Positions 15,997 through 24,413 of a stretch of 64,000 bases of DNA are shown here, one piece after another. Positions within the stretch are counted from its first letter, which is position 1, and the number at the start of each line of letters is the position of its first letter. Position numbers and translations under genes: made by a program. This stretch comes from an uncultured Prevotellaceae bacterium (GTDB taxonomy: Bacteria > Bacteroidota > Bacteroidia > Bacteroidales > Bacteroidaceae), in contig ONMR01000002.1 in the NCBI GenBank assembly GCA_900318995.1, positions 85,373-149,372 of the forward strand, written 5' to 3'. The notes under the pieces were generated by a model that saw only the letters and a list, made by a program, of their open reading frames with translations, did not search any database and was not told the DNA's origin.

Positions 15997-17169
15997 TTAA
16001 GGTAAGTATGTATATTCATGAGCCGCCTTGCGCAGCAGGCTTATATCCACAAGCGGCAGTATGATGAATGCCATCATAGCCACATAGTACCATGCCGAAT
16101 AGACAAGCGGTATTCCGTTTAGAGCCTGATCCACATAAATCAGGAAATAATAGCGGAGCGGGAACATATAGGAAAGTGCCTGCAACGGAGCCGGCATACC
16201 CATTACCGGGAATGAGAATCCACTGATGGGAATGGAGAGTACCCCCCAAAGCGTGCACAGGCTCAATGACCAGCGCAATGACGGTATGGCCGATGCAATG
16301 AACACTGCAAATCCCTGCGATGCCAGTATAAGCAACTCGGCAGCAACGAACATCGGCCAGAAACCATTGTGAAGCGGGAATCCCATCCATCCGTAAAGCA
16401 GAACCAGATAAACGACCGCCATGAGTGAGAATACCATTGTCTGCGGGAACAGTTTTGCACTGACCGCCTTGAGTATATTGTCATCGGACATGGAGAGCCA
16501 CTCCCTTGAGGTACCGTCCTTAAGTTCCGTATGTATGCTGAAACAGGTTACCATAAGTATCATGAGCGCCAGCACTGCCGGCAGCATGGTATTGCTCAGA
16601 TAGACGTTGTAATTGAGCCACGGGTTACCCAGCGGGCGCATATCCATCTTGATGGGCTGCAGGAATCCCATAGCCTGGTCCATGTTGGCCCCCTTGGCCA
16701 GTAATACCTCACGCCCTACTGCCGCCGATGCCATCGTAGCCATGGTCTTCATGTCACGGTACAGCAGCGACGAAGGAATCAGGTATGCAGAATTGGTATA
16801 AATTGAAATTTTGGGCTGCTCCTGGCTGGAAGCTTTCTCCTGAGTCCCCTTGGGTATGTAGAAGAATCCGTATATCTCATTCTTCTGCAACGCCTCACGT
16901 GCCTCGGCAAAATTGGAGTACTGCCTTATGATTTCCGTCTGCTGATATGAATCGAGATTGCGGAGTATAGAGCGCGAAACCGATGTGTTATCCTCATCCA
17001 CCACTCCGGCAGGCAGGCTCTCGGGCAGTCCCTCCTTCATAAGGCTAGTAAAGAAGACAAAGCAGAACAGAGGCGCAAATATCATGCTCAACCCGTAAAG
17101 CGGCCGAGACTGCATTCGCACTATCTCACGCCCTACTACAGCCCAGAATCCTTGCTTTGTTCCACTCAT
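15997..17169 (-). CDS. ABC-2 type export permease (first of a pair)
   Basis: A 390-aa ABC-2 permease paralogous to its downstream neighbour. It has an N-terminal helix (SMIFAPLFCFVFFTSLM), a periplasmic domain with VVDEDNTSVSRSILRNLDSY and GFFYIPKGTQEKA, and a five-helix C-terminal part including FPVMGMPAPLQALSYMFPLRYYF. Two non-identical halves imply a heterodimeric membrane channel. The ATP-binding subunit is missing from the operon, as is common for Bacteroidales versions of this system. It lies six bases after the adaptor gene. The substrate is unknown. Confidence 0.88.
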   Translation of the reverse strand: MSGTKQGFWAVVGREIVRMQSRPLYGLSMIFAPLFCFVFFTSLMKEGLPESLPAGVVDEDNTSVSRSILRNLDSYQQTEIIRQYSNFAEAREALQKNEIYGFFYIPKGTQEKASSQEQPKISIYTNSAYLIPSSLLYRDMKTMATMASAAVGREVLLAKGANMDQAMGFLQPIKMDMRPLGNPWLNYNVYLSNTMLPAVLALMILMVTCFSIHTELKDGTSREWLSMSDDNILKAVSAKLFPQTMVFSLMAVVYLVLLYGWMGFPLHNGFWPMFVAAELLILASQGFAVFIASAIPSLRWSLSLCTLWGVLSIPISGFSFPVMGMPAPLQALSYMFPLRYYFLIYVDQALNGIPLVYSAWYYVAMMAFIILPLVDISLLRKAAHEYTYLP

Positions 17170-17175
17170 GGCTTT

Positions 17176-18168
17176 TTATTTTCTGTCAATGATTACAGTC
17201 ATTCCGGGACGCAGGTTCTCAACCTTCTGCTGCGGAACGGCACGCACCTCAAAAGTCTTGAGGTCATACTGACCGTTAACCTTGGTGGCCTTCCATGCGG
17301 CGTATGAACCCAGGTCACGCATATATGTAACCTTTACCGGCACATTCTTGTCCAATGCCGGGACGTATGCGTCACGCACTGCACCCATTGTCAGGTCCTG
17401 CAACAGGTCCTCACGGACATTGAATGAGACCCACATGTCACTCATAACGGCTATGTTCATGATCGGGGCACCGGTACCCACCAACTCACCAACCATCGGG
17501 AATATCTCGCTCACCTCACCGTCCAGTGATGCGGTCAGCACTGTCTCGTCTATATATGAGTTTACCTCGGCCACAACGCCCTCGGCCTGACGCATCTGGG
17601 CGGCAGCCATCTCCTTTACCTCCTTTTCGGCACCGTTCACAGCCATATCGTACTGTGACTTGGCAGCCCTCTCGGTGGCAACTGCGGCATCGTACTGGGC
17701 CTTGGTCTCATCACGCTTCTGCTCACTCACCACGCCCTCCTTGAACAGGTTCTCCACACGACGGTAGGATTTCTCATATATCTCCAGACCCACCTTGGCT
17801 TTCTGCCACAACTCATATGCGCCCTGTATCTGTTCCTCGCGGGCACCTTTCTGAGCCTTTGCGTTCTGGGCCGTGGCTGCGCTGAGCACTGCCTCGGCCT
17901 GAGCCTGCTTGGCGTTGATATCAGGGGTATCAAGAATTGCCAGGGTATCGCCGGCCTTTACCTGCTGTCCCTCATGAACCAGAATCTTGAGTATACGTCC
18001 GGGAACCTTGCTCGATACGCGGTATTCACTGGCTTCGGCCTGTCCCTGGACAATCTCAGGTTCACGATGGTTGAATGTATAGATACCCACCGCACATACA
18101 ATCACAATCACCACTGCAAATGCTGTCAATGACAGCACAATGTTCATTCTCTGTGTCTTGTTGTCCAT
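17176..18168 (-). CDS. HlyD-family periplasmic adaptor
   Basis: A 330-aa membrane-fusion protein with one N-terminal membrane helix (IVLSLTAFAVVIVIVCAVGI, residues 9-28). A biotinyl-lipoyl-like half (RVSSKVPGRILKILVHEGQQ, VKAGDTLAILDTPDINAKQ) is followed by a long coiled-coil hairpin (about residues 85-195, rich in Ala, Gln and Glu), the returning lipoyl half (ASLDGEVSEIFPMVGELVGT) and a beta-barrel domain ending LRPGMTVIIDRK. It joins the inner-membrane ABC permeases to the TolC-like channel encoded upstream. Closest type by layout is YbhG/YhiI. Confidence 0.92.
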   Translation of the reverse strand: MDNKTQRMNIVLSLTAFAVVIVIVCAVGIYTFNHREPEIVQGQAEASEYRVSSKVPGRILKILVHEGQQVKAGDTLAILDTPDINAKQAQAEAVLSAATAQNAKAQKGAREEQIQGAYELWQKAKVGLEIYEKSYRRVENLFKEGVVSEQKRDETKAQYDAAVATERAAKSQYDMAVNGAEKEVKEMAAAQMRQAEGVVAEVNSYIDETVLTASLDGEVSEIFPMVGELVGTGAPIMNIAVMSDMWVSFNVREDLLQDLTMGAVRDAYVPALDKNVPVKVTYMRDLGSYAAWKATKVNGQYDLKTFEVRAVPQQKVENLRPGMTVIIDRK

Positions 18169-18201
18169 ATATTTATGTTTTTATCGTTTCTATGGGATTA
18201 A

Positions 18202-19707
18202 TTACTTAAGCTGTCCTGTAGCCTGACGCAGGTATACTGTTGCCATTATACGGTCAATGCGTGCGTCAATCTCCTCGGAATGTGCCTGCAGCCAGGCTGT
18301 CTGAGCAGCGAGTACAAGCGAAGATTCCACAACGCCTTCCTTGAATCCGATGTTTGCCACGCGCAGGTTCTCCTCGGCATTCTCCATATTCCTGAGCGCC
18401 ATCTCCAGACGGGAGTCGGCCTCTGCAATCTTTTTCTCATACTGGTTTACCTGCAATGAAACCTTGCCCTTGGCGTCATCCAGCTGATACTGAGTCAGTA
18501 TCACGTCCGACTTGGCCTTGCGGTATTTGTTCAAACCCTCACCGAAATGAAACACCGGAATCCTGGCCACAACGCCCACGTTCCACATACCGTGAAAATC
18601 ATTGGCAAAACCATTGCTGGCCGAAGGGTTGGTTATCAGATAATTACCCATCAGTGCTACGGTAGGCAGATAGTCGGCACGTACTATCTTTGACTTAAGG
18701 TCATACATATTGACCGCCAGTTGCAGGCTTTTAAGTTCAGGACGGTTCTCATAAAGGTCCTCCTGAGAATATGTGACCTCTTCGACCGGAATGTCGAGAG
18801 TCTCGTTCATTTCATCCTGAAGTGTTATTTCACTGTCCAGCGGCATTCCGCATAACTGACACAGCAGCATCTTGGATAGTGCCAGACCATTCCGGGCCTT
18901 GATCTGGGTCATTTGGGCCTCGTTCAGTTTTACCCTTACCGAAAGCTGGTCCGATGCGGTAGCCACGCCCTCATTCTTCATTATCTCCACGTTCCTGTCC
19001 ATCTGATGAAGCAGTTCCACATACCGGTCGGTCAGACGGAGTTTATTGGCAACCGATACAATCTGCCAGTAGGCCTCATCGACCGTAACCAACACCTTCT
19101 GGTCCTCGCCGCTCAACTGAGTCTCGGCCAGCTCTTTGGCGTAAGCAGTCACCTTATTATATGCGCGAATCTTACCGCCCACATAGATAGGCTCCTCAAC
19201 GGTTATAGCGCCGACATAAACATTCTGGATATCCAGTGTAAGGTCATTTGACAGATCCTGTCCCAAACTGTTGAGAGTTCCGGCCACATCGGCGGTTGAC
19301 ATCTTGTTAATCATGTAATTGACGGTATTCTTTACTGTTGCATCAGTCATGTACAATGTAAGGAAATCAGGGTCAGTCATAAGTGAATTCTTAATACCCG
19401 ATGTCAATGACGTTCCCATACCGGACAGCGAGTTTCGCTGTTCCTCACTAGCAAGGTTGATATTATCGCTGTTGTGAAGATAAAGCGCCGTTGCCGAAAC
19501 CTTGGGCAGATAATTTGCGAAAGCAGTCTTGCTGTCATATTCGGCGGCAGCCACCTTCTCTCTTGCCATTTTGGACTGGCTGTTGTTCTCCAATGCCATA
19601 GTCCTGCACTCCTCAAGCGTTAGGACGGTCTGTGCAACCGGACGGACAGTCGGAGCTGCCATCAACATCATACACGCTGCAATCAGAAATCTACCTGATC
19701 TTTTCAT
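18202..19707 (-). CDS. TolC-family outer-membrane channel
   Basis: A 501-aa outer-membrane efflux protein with a signal peptide (cleavage about residue 26, after PVAQ). Two duplicated OEP halves are visible: TLEECRTMALENNSQSKMAR with ANYLPKVSATALYLH, and ENRPELKSLQLAVNMYDLKS with ADYLPTVALMGNYLI. Long alpha-helical stretches follow each half. It is the first gene of the export operon TolC-HlyD-permease-permease and runs divergently from the AraC regulator. A promoter lies about 40 bases upstream. Confidence 0.92.
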   Translation of the reverse strand: MKRSGRFLIAACMMLMAAPTVRPVAQTVLTLEECRTMALENNSQSKMAREKVAAAEYDSKTAFANYLPKVSATALYLHNSDNINLASEEQRNSLSGMGTSLTSGIKNSLMTDPDFLTLYMTDATVKNTVNYMINKMSTADVAGTLNSLGQDLSNDLTLDIQNVYVGAITVEEPIYVGGKIRAYNKVTAYAKELAETQLSGEDQKVLVTVDEAYWQIVSVANKLRLTDRYVELLHQMDRNVEIMKNEGVATASDQLSVRVKLNEAQMTQIKARNGLALSKMLLCQLCGMPLDSEITLQDEMNETLDIPVEEVTYSQEDLYENRPELKSLQLAVNMYDLKSKIVRADYLPTVALMGNYLITNPSASNGFANDFHGMWNVGVVARIPVFHFGEGLNKYRKAKSDVILTQYQLDDAKGKVSLQVNQYEKKIAEADSRLEMALRNMENAEENLRVANIGFKEGVVESSLVLAAQTAWLQAHSEEIDARIDRIMATVYLRQATGQLK

Positions 19708-19746
19708 ATTCTCCTATCGTTATTACTTTCATTTCAAATCCGGTTG

Positions 19747-19780
19747 CAAAATTAGTGCCATTACATGGTTCCGGAGCAAA
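19747..19780 (-). promoter_or_regulatory. Promoter of the TolC/ABC export operon
   Basis: On the minus strand TTTG (19777-19780) is followed 22 bases later by TAATTTTG (19747-19754), which matches TAnnTTTG. The spacing is slightly long. It lies about 40 bases before the TolC gene. Confidence 0.5.
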
Positions 19781-19852
19781 CTATTTAATCACTATTTGTA
19801 TCTATTGGTCGAATATATCAACTTGCAGGTATCAATCATCGTTATTTAGTAT

Positions 19853-19860
19853 TACTTTTG
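19853..19860 (+). promoter_or_regulatory. -7 promoter element of the AraC regulator gene
   Basis: TACTTTTG matches TAnnTTTG, 22 bases before the start codon. It shares the 175-base divergent region with the TolC operon promoter. Confidence 0.5.
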
Positions 19861-19882
19861 GCACAAAAGAAAGAACATAAAG

Positions 19883-20794
19883 ATGGAAACGTACTCTGAA
19901 ACGCTGATTTCACCATCCAAAATAAAGGAGATGGTTCCTTCCGGCATATCACTCGGCATCGGTGATGACTTCTTTATTTCACGCCTCCAGGAGAAGCCGC
20001 AATATACATATCTGCGTTATCCTTTCCGGGTGGACTGCTATCTTGCCGCTTACTGTGTGGAAGGATCGGTAAACTGTTCTGTCAACCTGACAGACTACCA
20101 TCTTACAACCGGAACACTGCTTCTTATAACTCCGGGCAATATCGTAAAGATTACCCAGCCCGAAGAGTTGGACCAGAATCTGCGTGTCACACTGATTTGC
20201 GCCTCCACCTCTTATATTGCCAATGTAGGCATCAACCCGAGCAAAATCCTGATAGAGGCGGTCGAGGTGTTGCGTGACCCCTGCATACATCTTTCGGATG
20301 ATGAAGCCGGCATGCTTCACAAATATGTCAATCTGGCACTCGATATAGCCAAAACAAATCCTCAGTTTGTAAAGGAGAGTATTGGCGGTCTCATATCATC
20401 TGTATTCTATCAGTTTGCCGGATTTCTGGCCAATTCCAAGCGTCGGCAGGACATGGAGACTCCCGTCCGTACCACCCGGCAGCGCCAGATGCTGGAGCAG
20501 TTCATCAAACTGGCCATAAACGACCATGCACAGGAACATATGGTAGGCTACTATGCCGATAAGATGTGCGTCACTCCGAAATATCTCTCCAAGATTGTAA
20601 AGGAAGCAAGCGGCCGGTCAGTACCGGAATGGTTGAGTGAACTGCTCATACTTGATGCCAAGAACATGCTTCGTCACACAAACATGACAATAAAGGAGAT
20701 ATCGGCCTGCCTTAACTTTCCCAGCCAGTCATTCTTTTTCCGCTTCTTCAAGAATCACACCGGCCAGACTCCCACACAGTACCGCGAAGAATAA
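19883..20794 (+). CDS. AraC-family transcription regulator
   Basis: A 303-aa regulator with an N-terminal cupin-like sensing part (about residues 20-170: YCVEGSVNCSVNLTDYHLTT, LLLITPGNIVKI) and a C-terminal AraC helix-turn-helix domain (about 205-303: VGYYADKMCVTPKYLSKIVK, then MTIKEISACLNFPSQSFFFR and the end motif TGQTPTQYREE). It is transcribed away from the TolC/HlyD/ABC operon with a shared 175-base control region, so it is the obvious candidate regulator of that exporter. The layout matches Bacteroidales AraC genes next to multidrug exporters. The effector is unknown. Confidence 0.9.
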   Translation: METYSETLISPSKIKEMVPSGISLGIGDDFFISRLQEKPQYTYLRYPFRVDCYLAAYCVEGSVNCSVNLTDYHLTTGTLLLITPGNIVKITQPEELDQNLRVTLICASTSYIANVGINPSKILIEAVEVLRDPCIHLSDDEAGMLHKYVNLALDIAKTNPQFVKESIGGLISSVFYQFAGFLANSKRRQDMETPVRTTRQRQMLEQFIKLAINDHAQEHMVGYYADKMCVTPKYLSKIVKEASGRSVPEWLSELLILDAKNMLRHTNMTIKEISACLNFPSQSFFFRFFKNHTGQTPTQYREE

Positions 20795-20800
20795 ATGTGA

Positions 20801-20843
20801 AAAAGGGGATAGTCCCCTTTTCCACACAGTCCCCTTTTCCACA
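20801..20843 (+). terminator. Terminator hairpin with a duplicated downstream arm
   Basis: AAAAGGGGA (20801-20809) pairs perfectly with TCCCCTTTT (20813-20821) across a three-base loop, seven bases after the AraC stop. The 16-base downstream arm AGTCCCCTTTTCCACA is then repeated at 20828-20843. The same upstream arm could therefore pair with either copy. The next gene's promoter begins five bases later. Confidence 0.65.
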
Positions 20844-20847
20844 TATT

Positions 20848-20879
20848 TTTGGTTTATTTTATAAACTTAACTATATTTG
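20848..20879 (+). promoter_or_regulatory. Promoter of the 498-aa lipoprotein gene
   Basis: TTTG (20848-20851), 20 bases, then TATATTTG (20872-20879) is a textbook Bacteroidetes promoter, 39 bases before the start codon. Confidence 0.75.
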
Positions 20880-20918
20880 CAGCACAAACATAAAGGACAA
20901 TCTTAATTCTATACTATT

Positions 20919-22415
20919 ATGAAACTTAAATTCTTTATCCCGTTCCTGGTACTTGCAGCAGGACTGTTCGTTTCATGTGATAATGAAGAAGAAACAACAA
21001 ACACTATCATTGAAGGTTTAATCCAAAAGGCTCAGAACCTTAAAGACAACACCTATGTGATACAAGCCACAGGTGCTGAAGAACAAACCTTCACTTTCAC
21101 TCAAGAGGAATCCCAGTGGTATATAGGCCGCAGCTATTCTGACCGCACCAAACAGGCTATCAAGGTTAACATGATGGATGAGGATCCTGAGCAGAGCACT
21201 ATGGGTTGGGGTATGTTTGAACTGCCGCTTGAAACAGCAAACACGCTCACTACCATCGATGAGAATTTCTACCGCAAATTTTCATGGTCTTATGGAAAAT
21301 TAGGAACATTCAGGACCGGCAAAGAGGTGATGGTTCATATGGGAAAAGGCGGTAATGTGAAACTTGACGGCCGCAGCCGCATCTGGTTGAAACAAAAGGC
21401 CGGAACAAAAGCTTATTCAGGCCAATATCAGTTCCTGTTCGTATTTGTCTTTGACGCCCTTGTTTGGGACAGTGAGACCCAGACTGAGATTTCTGACGGC
21501 GAATACATCATGTATGGCAATGCCATAATCAACGAGTATTTCCCGATACTTGACTGGTTCCGTATAGAGCCACCAACTGACTGGGTAAAGGTAGGCAGTT
21601 CTGTAACCCTTGATGCTGACTGGACCGACGGTGCAGATTTTGACTGGAGTAAGGTTAAACTTATCGGCCAGACCCTAGGTTACAGCAGTAGTGATGACGT
21701 TGATGAAGGCTATTTCAGCTGGGATGCCAAAACCCAAAAACTCACATCAGTTAAATCAGCCAATAACGGCAATGTATATCTCAAGTTTGCCTATGAAGGT
21801 ACAGACTTGAAAACCTCATGTCAGATTGCCACAGGCGAGGGATGGGATTATACATCATTTACTCTTACACCTGAGTATCTTGTCATGGGAAGCTGGGCAT
21901 ATCTGCCTGTCTCAGTTGATTCATACACTCCCACCAATCTGGTTTGGCATGACGAATGCCTGGAGATTGACCCTAATTCAGATCCTGACAATAACTTCTA
22001 TTATTACAATGGATATATGGGTAAGTACAGCCCTGAACCCGGCAATTACAATATAAGGTTAAGGGTTAAAAGCAACCACAGTGTGGGCTGCGTAATTCCA
22101 ATCAGAGTAGTTGATGCCGAAACCCCGTCATCATTCCAGATTCTTCCTGAACAGGACGGTACTGTAGCCTACGGCATGGGGCTCTCACTCTCAGTCAGCA
22201 CCACACCTGAGGACTGCTACTGGAACTGGGCCGATGTGGAACTCATCCCAAGGTATGACGATGACTTGACATTTGTTGGAAACGGCGGAAGAGACGATCA
22301 CCCCAAACTCCAGACCAAAAAAAGCCATGACCAGGCAATCATGGGTGTCCAGGTGGGATTCCGTCTCAAGTATGACCACAGAAAGACATCATACATTTAT
22401 GTAACTCTTGATTAA
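20919..22415 (+). CDS. Surface lipoprotein of unknown function
   Basis: A 498-aa lipoprotein. The lipobox is LFVSC (cysteine 20), followed by DNEEETT, an acidic export signal for the outer surface. I do not recognise a family. The sequence is beta-rich with many aromatics and repeats a loose unit of about 110 residues: PPTDWVKVGSSVTLDADWTD...FDWSKVKLIG, SFTLTPEYLVMGSWAYLPVS, and DGTVAYGMGLSLSVSTTPED...WNWADVELIP. These look like three tandem Ig-like domains in the C-terminal 300 residues. It has its own strong promoter and terminator and is probably monocistronic. Neighbouring genes give no clue to its role. Confidence 0.88.
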   Translation: MKLKFFIPFLVLAAGLFVSCDNEEETTNTIIEGLIQKAQNLKDNTYVIQATGAEEQTFTFTQEESQWYIGRSYSDRTKQAIKVNMMDEDPEQSTMGWGMFELPLETANTLTTIDENFYRKFSWSYGKLGTFRTGKEVMVHMGKGGNVKLDGRSRIWLKQKAGTKAYSGQYQFLFVFVFDALVWDSETQTEISDGEYIMYGNAIINEYFPILDWFRIEPPTDWVKVGSSVTLDADWTDGADFDWSKVKLIGQTLGYSSSDDVDEGYFSWDAKTQKLTSVKSANNGNVYLKFAYEGTDLKTSCQIATGEGWDYTSFTLTPEYLVMGSWAYLPVSVDSYTPTNLVWHDECLEIDPNSDPDNNFYYYNGYMGKYSPEPGNYNIRLRVKSNHSVGCVIPIRVVDAETPSSFQILPEQDGTVAYGMGLSLSVSTTPEDCYWNWADVELIPRYDDDLTFVGNGGRDDHPKLQTKKSHDQAIMGVQVGFRLKYDHRKTSYIYVTLD

Positions 22416-22422
22416 ATCATTA

Positions 22423-22453
22423 CCTTGCCCCTCTTTCAGGGGCAAGGTTGTTT
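22423..22453. terminator. Bidirectional intrinsic terminator
   Basis: CCTTGCCCC (22423-22431) and GGGGCAAGG (22439-22447) form a perfect 9-bp stem with a 7-base loop. TTGTTT follows on +. It separates the lipoprotein gene from the convergent regulator gene, whose stop lies at its edge. Confidence 0.8.
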
Positions 22454-22742
22454 ATACCCGTCGGAAGTATGACAGGAGAGCCTGCTGGTAAAGTTTAAGA
22501 GCGCGGATGCCGGCGGGAGTGATGCGACAGATGGTGTGGGAACCTCGTCCCTCGCCGCTGCGCGTCACCTTTATATAGCCTGCCTCCTCAAGCTTGGTAA
22601 TCTGCACACTCAGATTGCCCGCTGTAGCCTTGGTAAGTTCCTTTAGATACACAAAGTCTGCATCGGCCAAAGAATCCAATGCAGCCATTACCTTGAGGCG
22701 CAACTCATTGTGAAGTATCGGGTCCAGATCTTTAAATTCCAT
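22452..22742 (-). CDS. Winged-helix transcription regulator
   Basis: A 96-aa single-domain regulator of the winged-helix type related to MarR/PadR (HTH_34-like). The recognition region is LKELTKATAGNLSVQITKLE and the wing is GYIKVTRSGEGRGSHTICRI, with TPAGIRALKLYQQALLSYF as the last helix. In Bacteroidales such small regulators are commonly paired with a membrane protein gene. Here the start overlaps the upstream 195-aa membrane protein gene by 11 bases, so the two probably act as a sensor-regulator pair. The target is unknown. Confidence 0.88.
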   Translation of the reverse strand: MEFKDLDPILHNELRLKVMAALDSLADADFVYLKELTKATAGNLSVQITKLEEAGYIKVTRSGEGRGSHTICRITPAGIRALKLYQQALLSYFRRV

Positions 22743-23319
22743 GCTTCAGGCTTTTTTCAAACAAAAATCCTGGAATAATGAGAGAAACCACGGCAACCGC
22801 TACAATGCATAATATCTGATAAATCCATAAGTCACCCTGCAGAATAAAAGAGACAACTCCCAAACCAGCGCCGGCAAGCCCCCCCACAATCATAGGTCTG
22901 AAACGTAGTATCTCACCGGTAATGAATGCCCCTATCCCAATAAGCAGGCAAATCAGCGGATTCTCTGCCACCTCATAAACTCCCAAAAAACCAAACAGGA
23001 AACCACCCGCGCCAAACGCGCAAGCAGCAAATATCCAATAGTCCAGCACCATCCTGGATTCATGTGTACGTATGTGAGTACGCTCGTGATCGCGGCGTAT
23101 TATAATGTACATCAGCGGAAGTCCCACCAATGGAATAGCTATCCACAGCCACAGGCACCATTCCCCTTGAAACACCTGCCACAGAACAAATTCCAGCAGA
23201 TAAGTCACGGCAGTAATCCAACCCCACATAGGAAACATTTTCTGCCCGGTAGGAACATTATCCATCTCCACTTTGCCCTTTGTCCGGGCAATAACTTCAA
23301 GTGCATCAAATTCTTCCAT
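22732..23319 (-). CDS. Multi-pass membrane protein paired with the winged-helix regulator
   Basis: About 195 aa, starting at the ATG at 23319; a longer frame starts with a TTG four codons upstream and is less likely. An N-terminal cytosolic stretch (MEEFDALEVIARTKGKVEMD) precedes about six hydrophobic helices arranged in pairs, including MWGWITAVTYLLEFVLWQVF, LWLWIAIPLVGLPLMYIII and PMIVGGLAGAGLGVVSFILQ. I do not recognise a catalytic motif. The 11-base overlap with the regulator gene suggests it modulates that regulator or is controlled by it. Confidence 0.82.
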   Translation of the reverse strand: MEEFDALEVIARTKGKVEMDNVPTGQKMFPMWGWITAVTYLLEFVLWQVFQGEWCLWLWIAIPLVGLPLMYIIIRRDHERTHIRTHESRMVLDYWIFAACAFGAGGFLFGFLGVYEVAENPLICLLIGIGAFITGEILRFRPMIVGGLAGAGLGVVSFILQGDLWIYQILCIVAVAVVSLIIPGFLFEKSLKHGI

Positions 23320-23346
23320 ATCTATATACAAATCAGCAATTCAGTA

Positions 23347-24390
23347 TCAATTCTCAATTAAAAATGAAATAATACCCACCAAAACAGCAACTATTACATT
23401 TATGAGTTTGGCTTTCAGGAATGATACTCGGCTCTCAGCCAGCAAAGGCAGCGATGCGTGACCATCCTGACTGATACAACTGGCAATAAGAATAGGCAGA
23501 GGAACTACGCCTGCGGCATAGAGTGATACGAATATCAGATGCGGGCCGGACTCAGGAATTATTCCTATTGCAGCAGCAAGCAGTATCATAAGAATTGTGT
23601 TGTCACTGATCCATGAGGTTAAGTCAAAATATGACATCAACACACCGATTATCAGAATCGTTCCGAATGTCCAAAGGAATATCCCCGGCAGATGATGGCT
23701 TACTATATGTTCCCAAAGATGTTCCTCCACAAAGTGGTCGCCGGCAAACAGGAGCATACCCAGCACAGCAAGACTCAAAACAGCGAACAGCCAGTACATC
23801 CAGTCCTCTGTAATAATATAGAAACTTGAACCTATCACATCAGGTTCATCAGTCTCCAGGAATCCCATCACCAGCGCTACCACAAATACAATTACTCCGG
23901 TTAACATCACTATTCGCTGCCAGCCATAGTGGCGTTCATGTTTATGCTCATGTTTGGGTTTAAGATCCTCATCATGCACATTCATGGAGTGGCAGCCCTC
24001 ATACCTGGTGCGGAACAGGTCCACCATTATTCCCACGGCCACAGCAATTACAAACAGCACCAGAAAAAACCAAACCGCCCTATCGGGGAACATGGCCAGC
24101 ATCACGAACGCCTCATCACCCGATGAGGCTATCATCATGGCAACCAGTGCTCCGAAACTTATCAGCCCGTGAGTATATAGGGAAACTGAGGCGAATCCGC
24201 CCATGCATCCCGGTATTGCGCCCAACAATGCGGAAAGCAACACCTGACCCACCCTGCGGCCCCGCAATCCTGAGAATATGCGTCCGGCTGACTGAACGTT
24301 GAATACTTCAATCAGCATCATCATGATGACAACCAGACCGCTCACAAGAACGGCGGTACGCAACGCATCAGTCAGGATTTGTACAATCAT
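23347..24390 (-). CDS. Putative manganese/metal efflux transporter, multi-pass membrane protein
   Basis: A 347-aa protein with about nine membrane helices. It resembles the family annotated as putative manganese transporter or arsenic-efflux-like permease: twin repeats with GAIPGCMGGFASVSLYTHGL in the first half and AAIGIIPESGPHLIFVSLYA in the second, and a conserved SGDEAFVMLAMFP. A histidine-rich cytosolic loop (KPKHEHKHERHYGW, about residues 145-158) is likely to bind metal. It lies 23 bases after the CE1 esterase gene and 27 bases before the membrane-protein gene. The substrate is inferred from the family name only. Confidence 0.8.
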   Translation of the reverse strand: MIVQILTDALRTAVLVSGLVVIMMMLIEVFNVQSAGRIFSGLRGRRVGQVLLSALLGAIPGCMGGFASVSLYTHGLISFGALVAMMIASSGDEAFVMLAMFPDRAVWFFLVLFVIAVAVGIMVDLFRTRYEGCHSMNVHDEDLKPKHEHKHERHYGWQRIVMLTGVIVFVVALVMGFLETDEPDVIGSSFYIITEDWMYWLFAVLSLAVLGMLLFAGDHFVEEHLWEHIVSHHLPGIFLWTFGTILIIGVLMSYFDLTSWISDNTILMILLAAAIGIIPESGPHLIFVSLYAAGVVPLPILIASCISQDGHASLPLLAESRVSFLKAKLINVIVAVLVGIISFLIEN

Positions 24391-24413
24391 CAGGTATTAC
24401 TGTCAGGACATGC

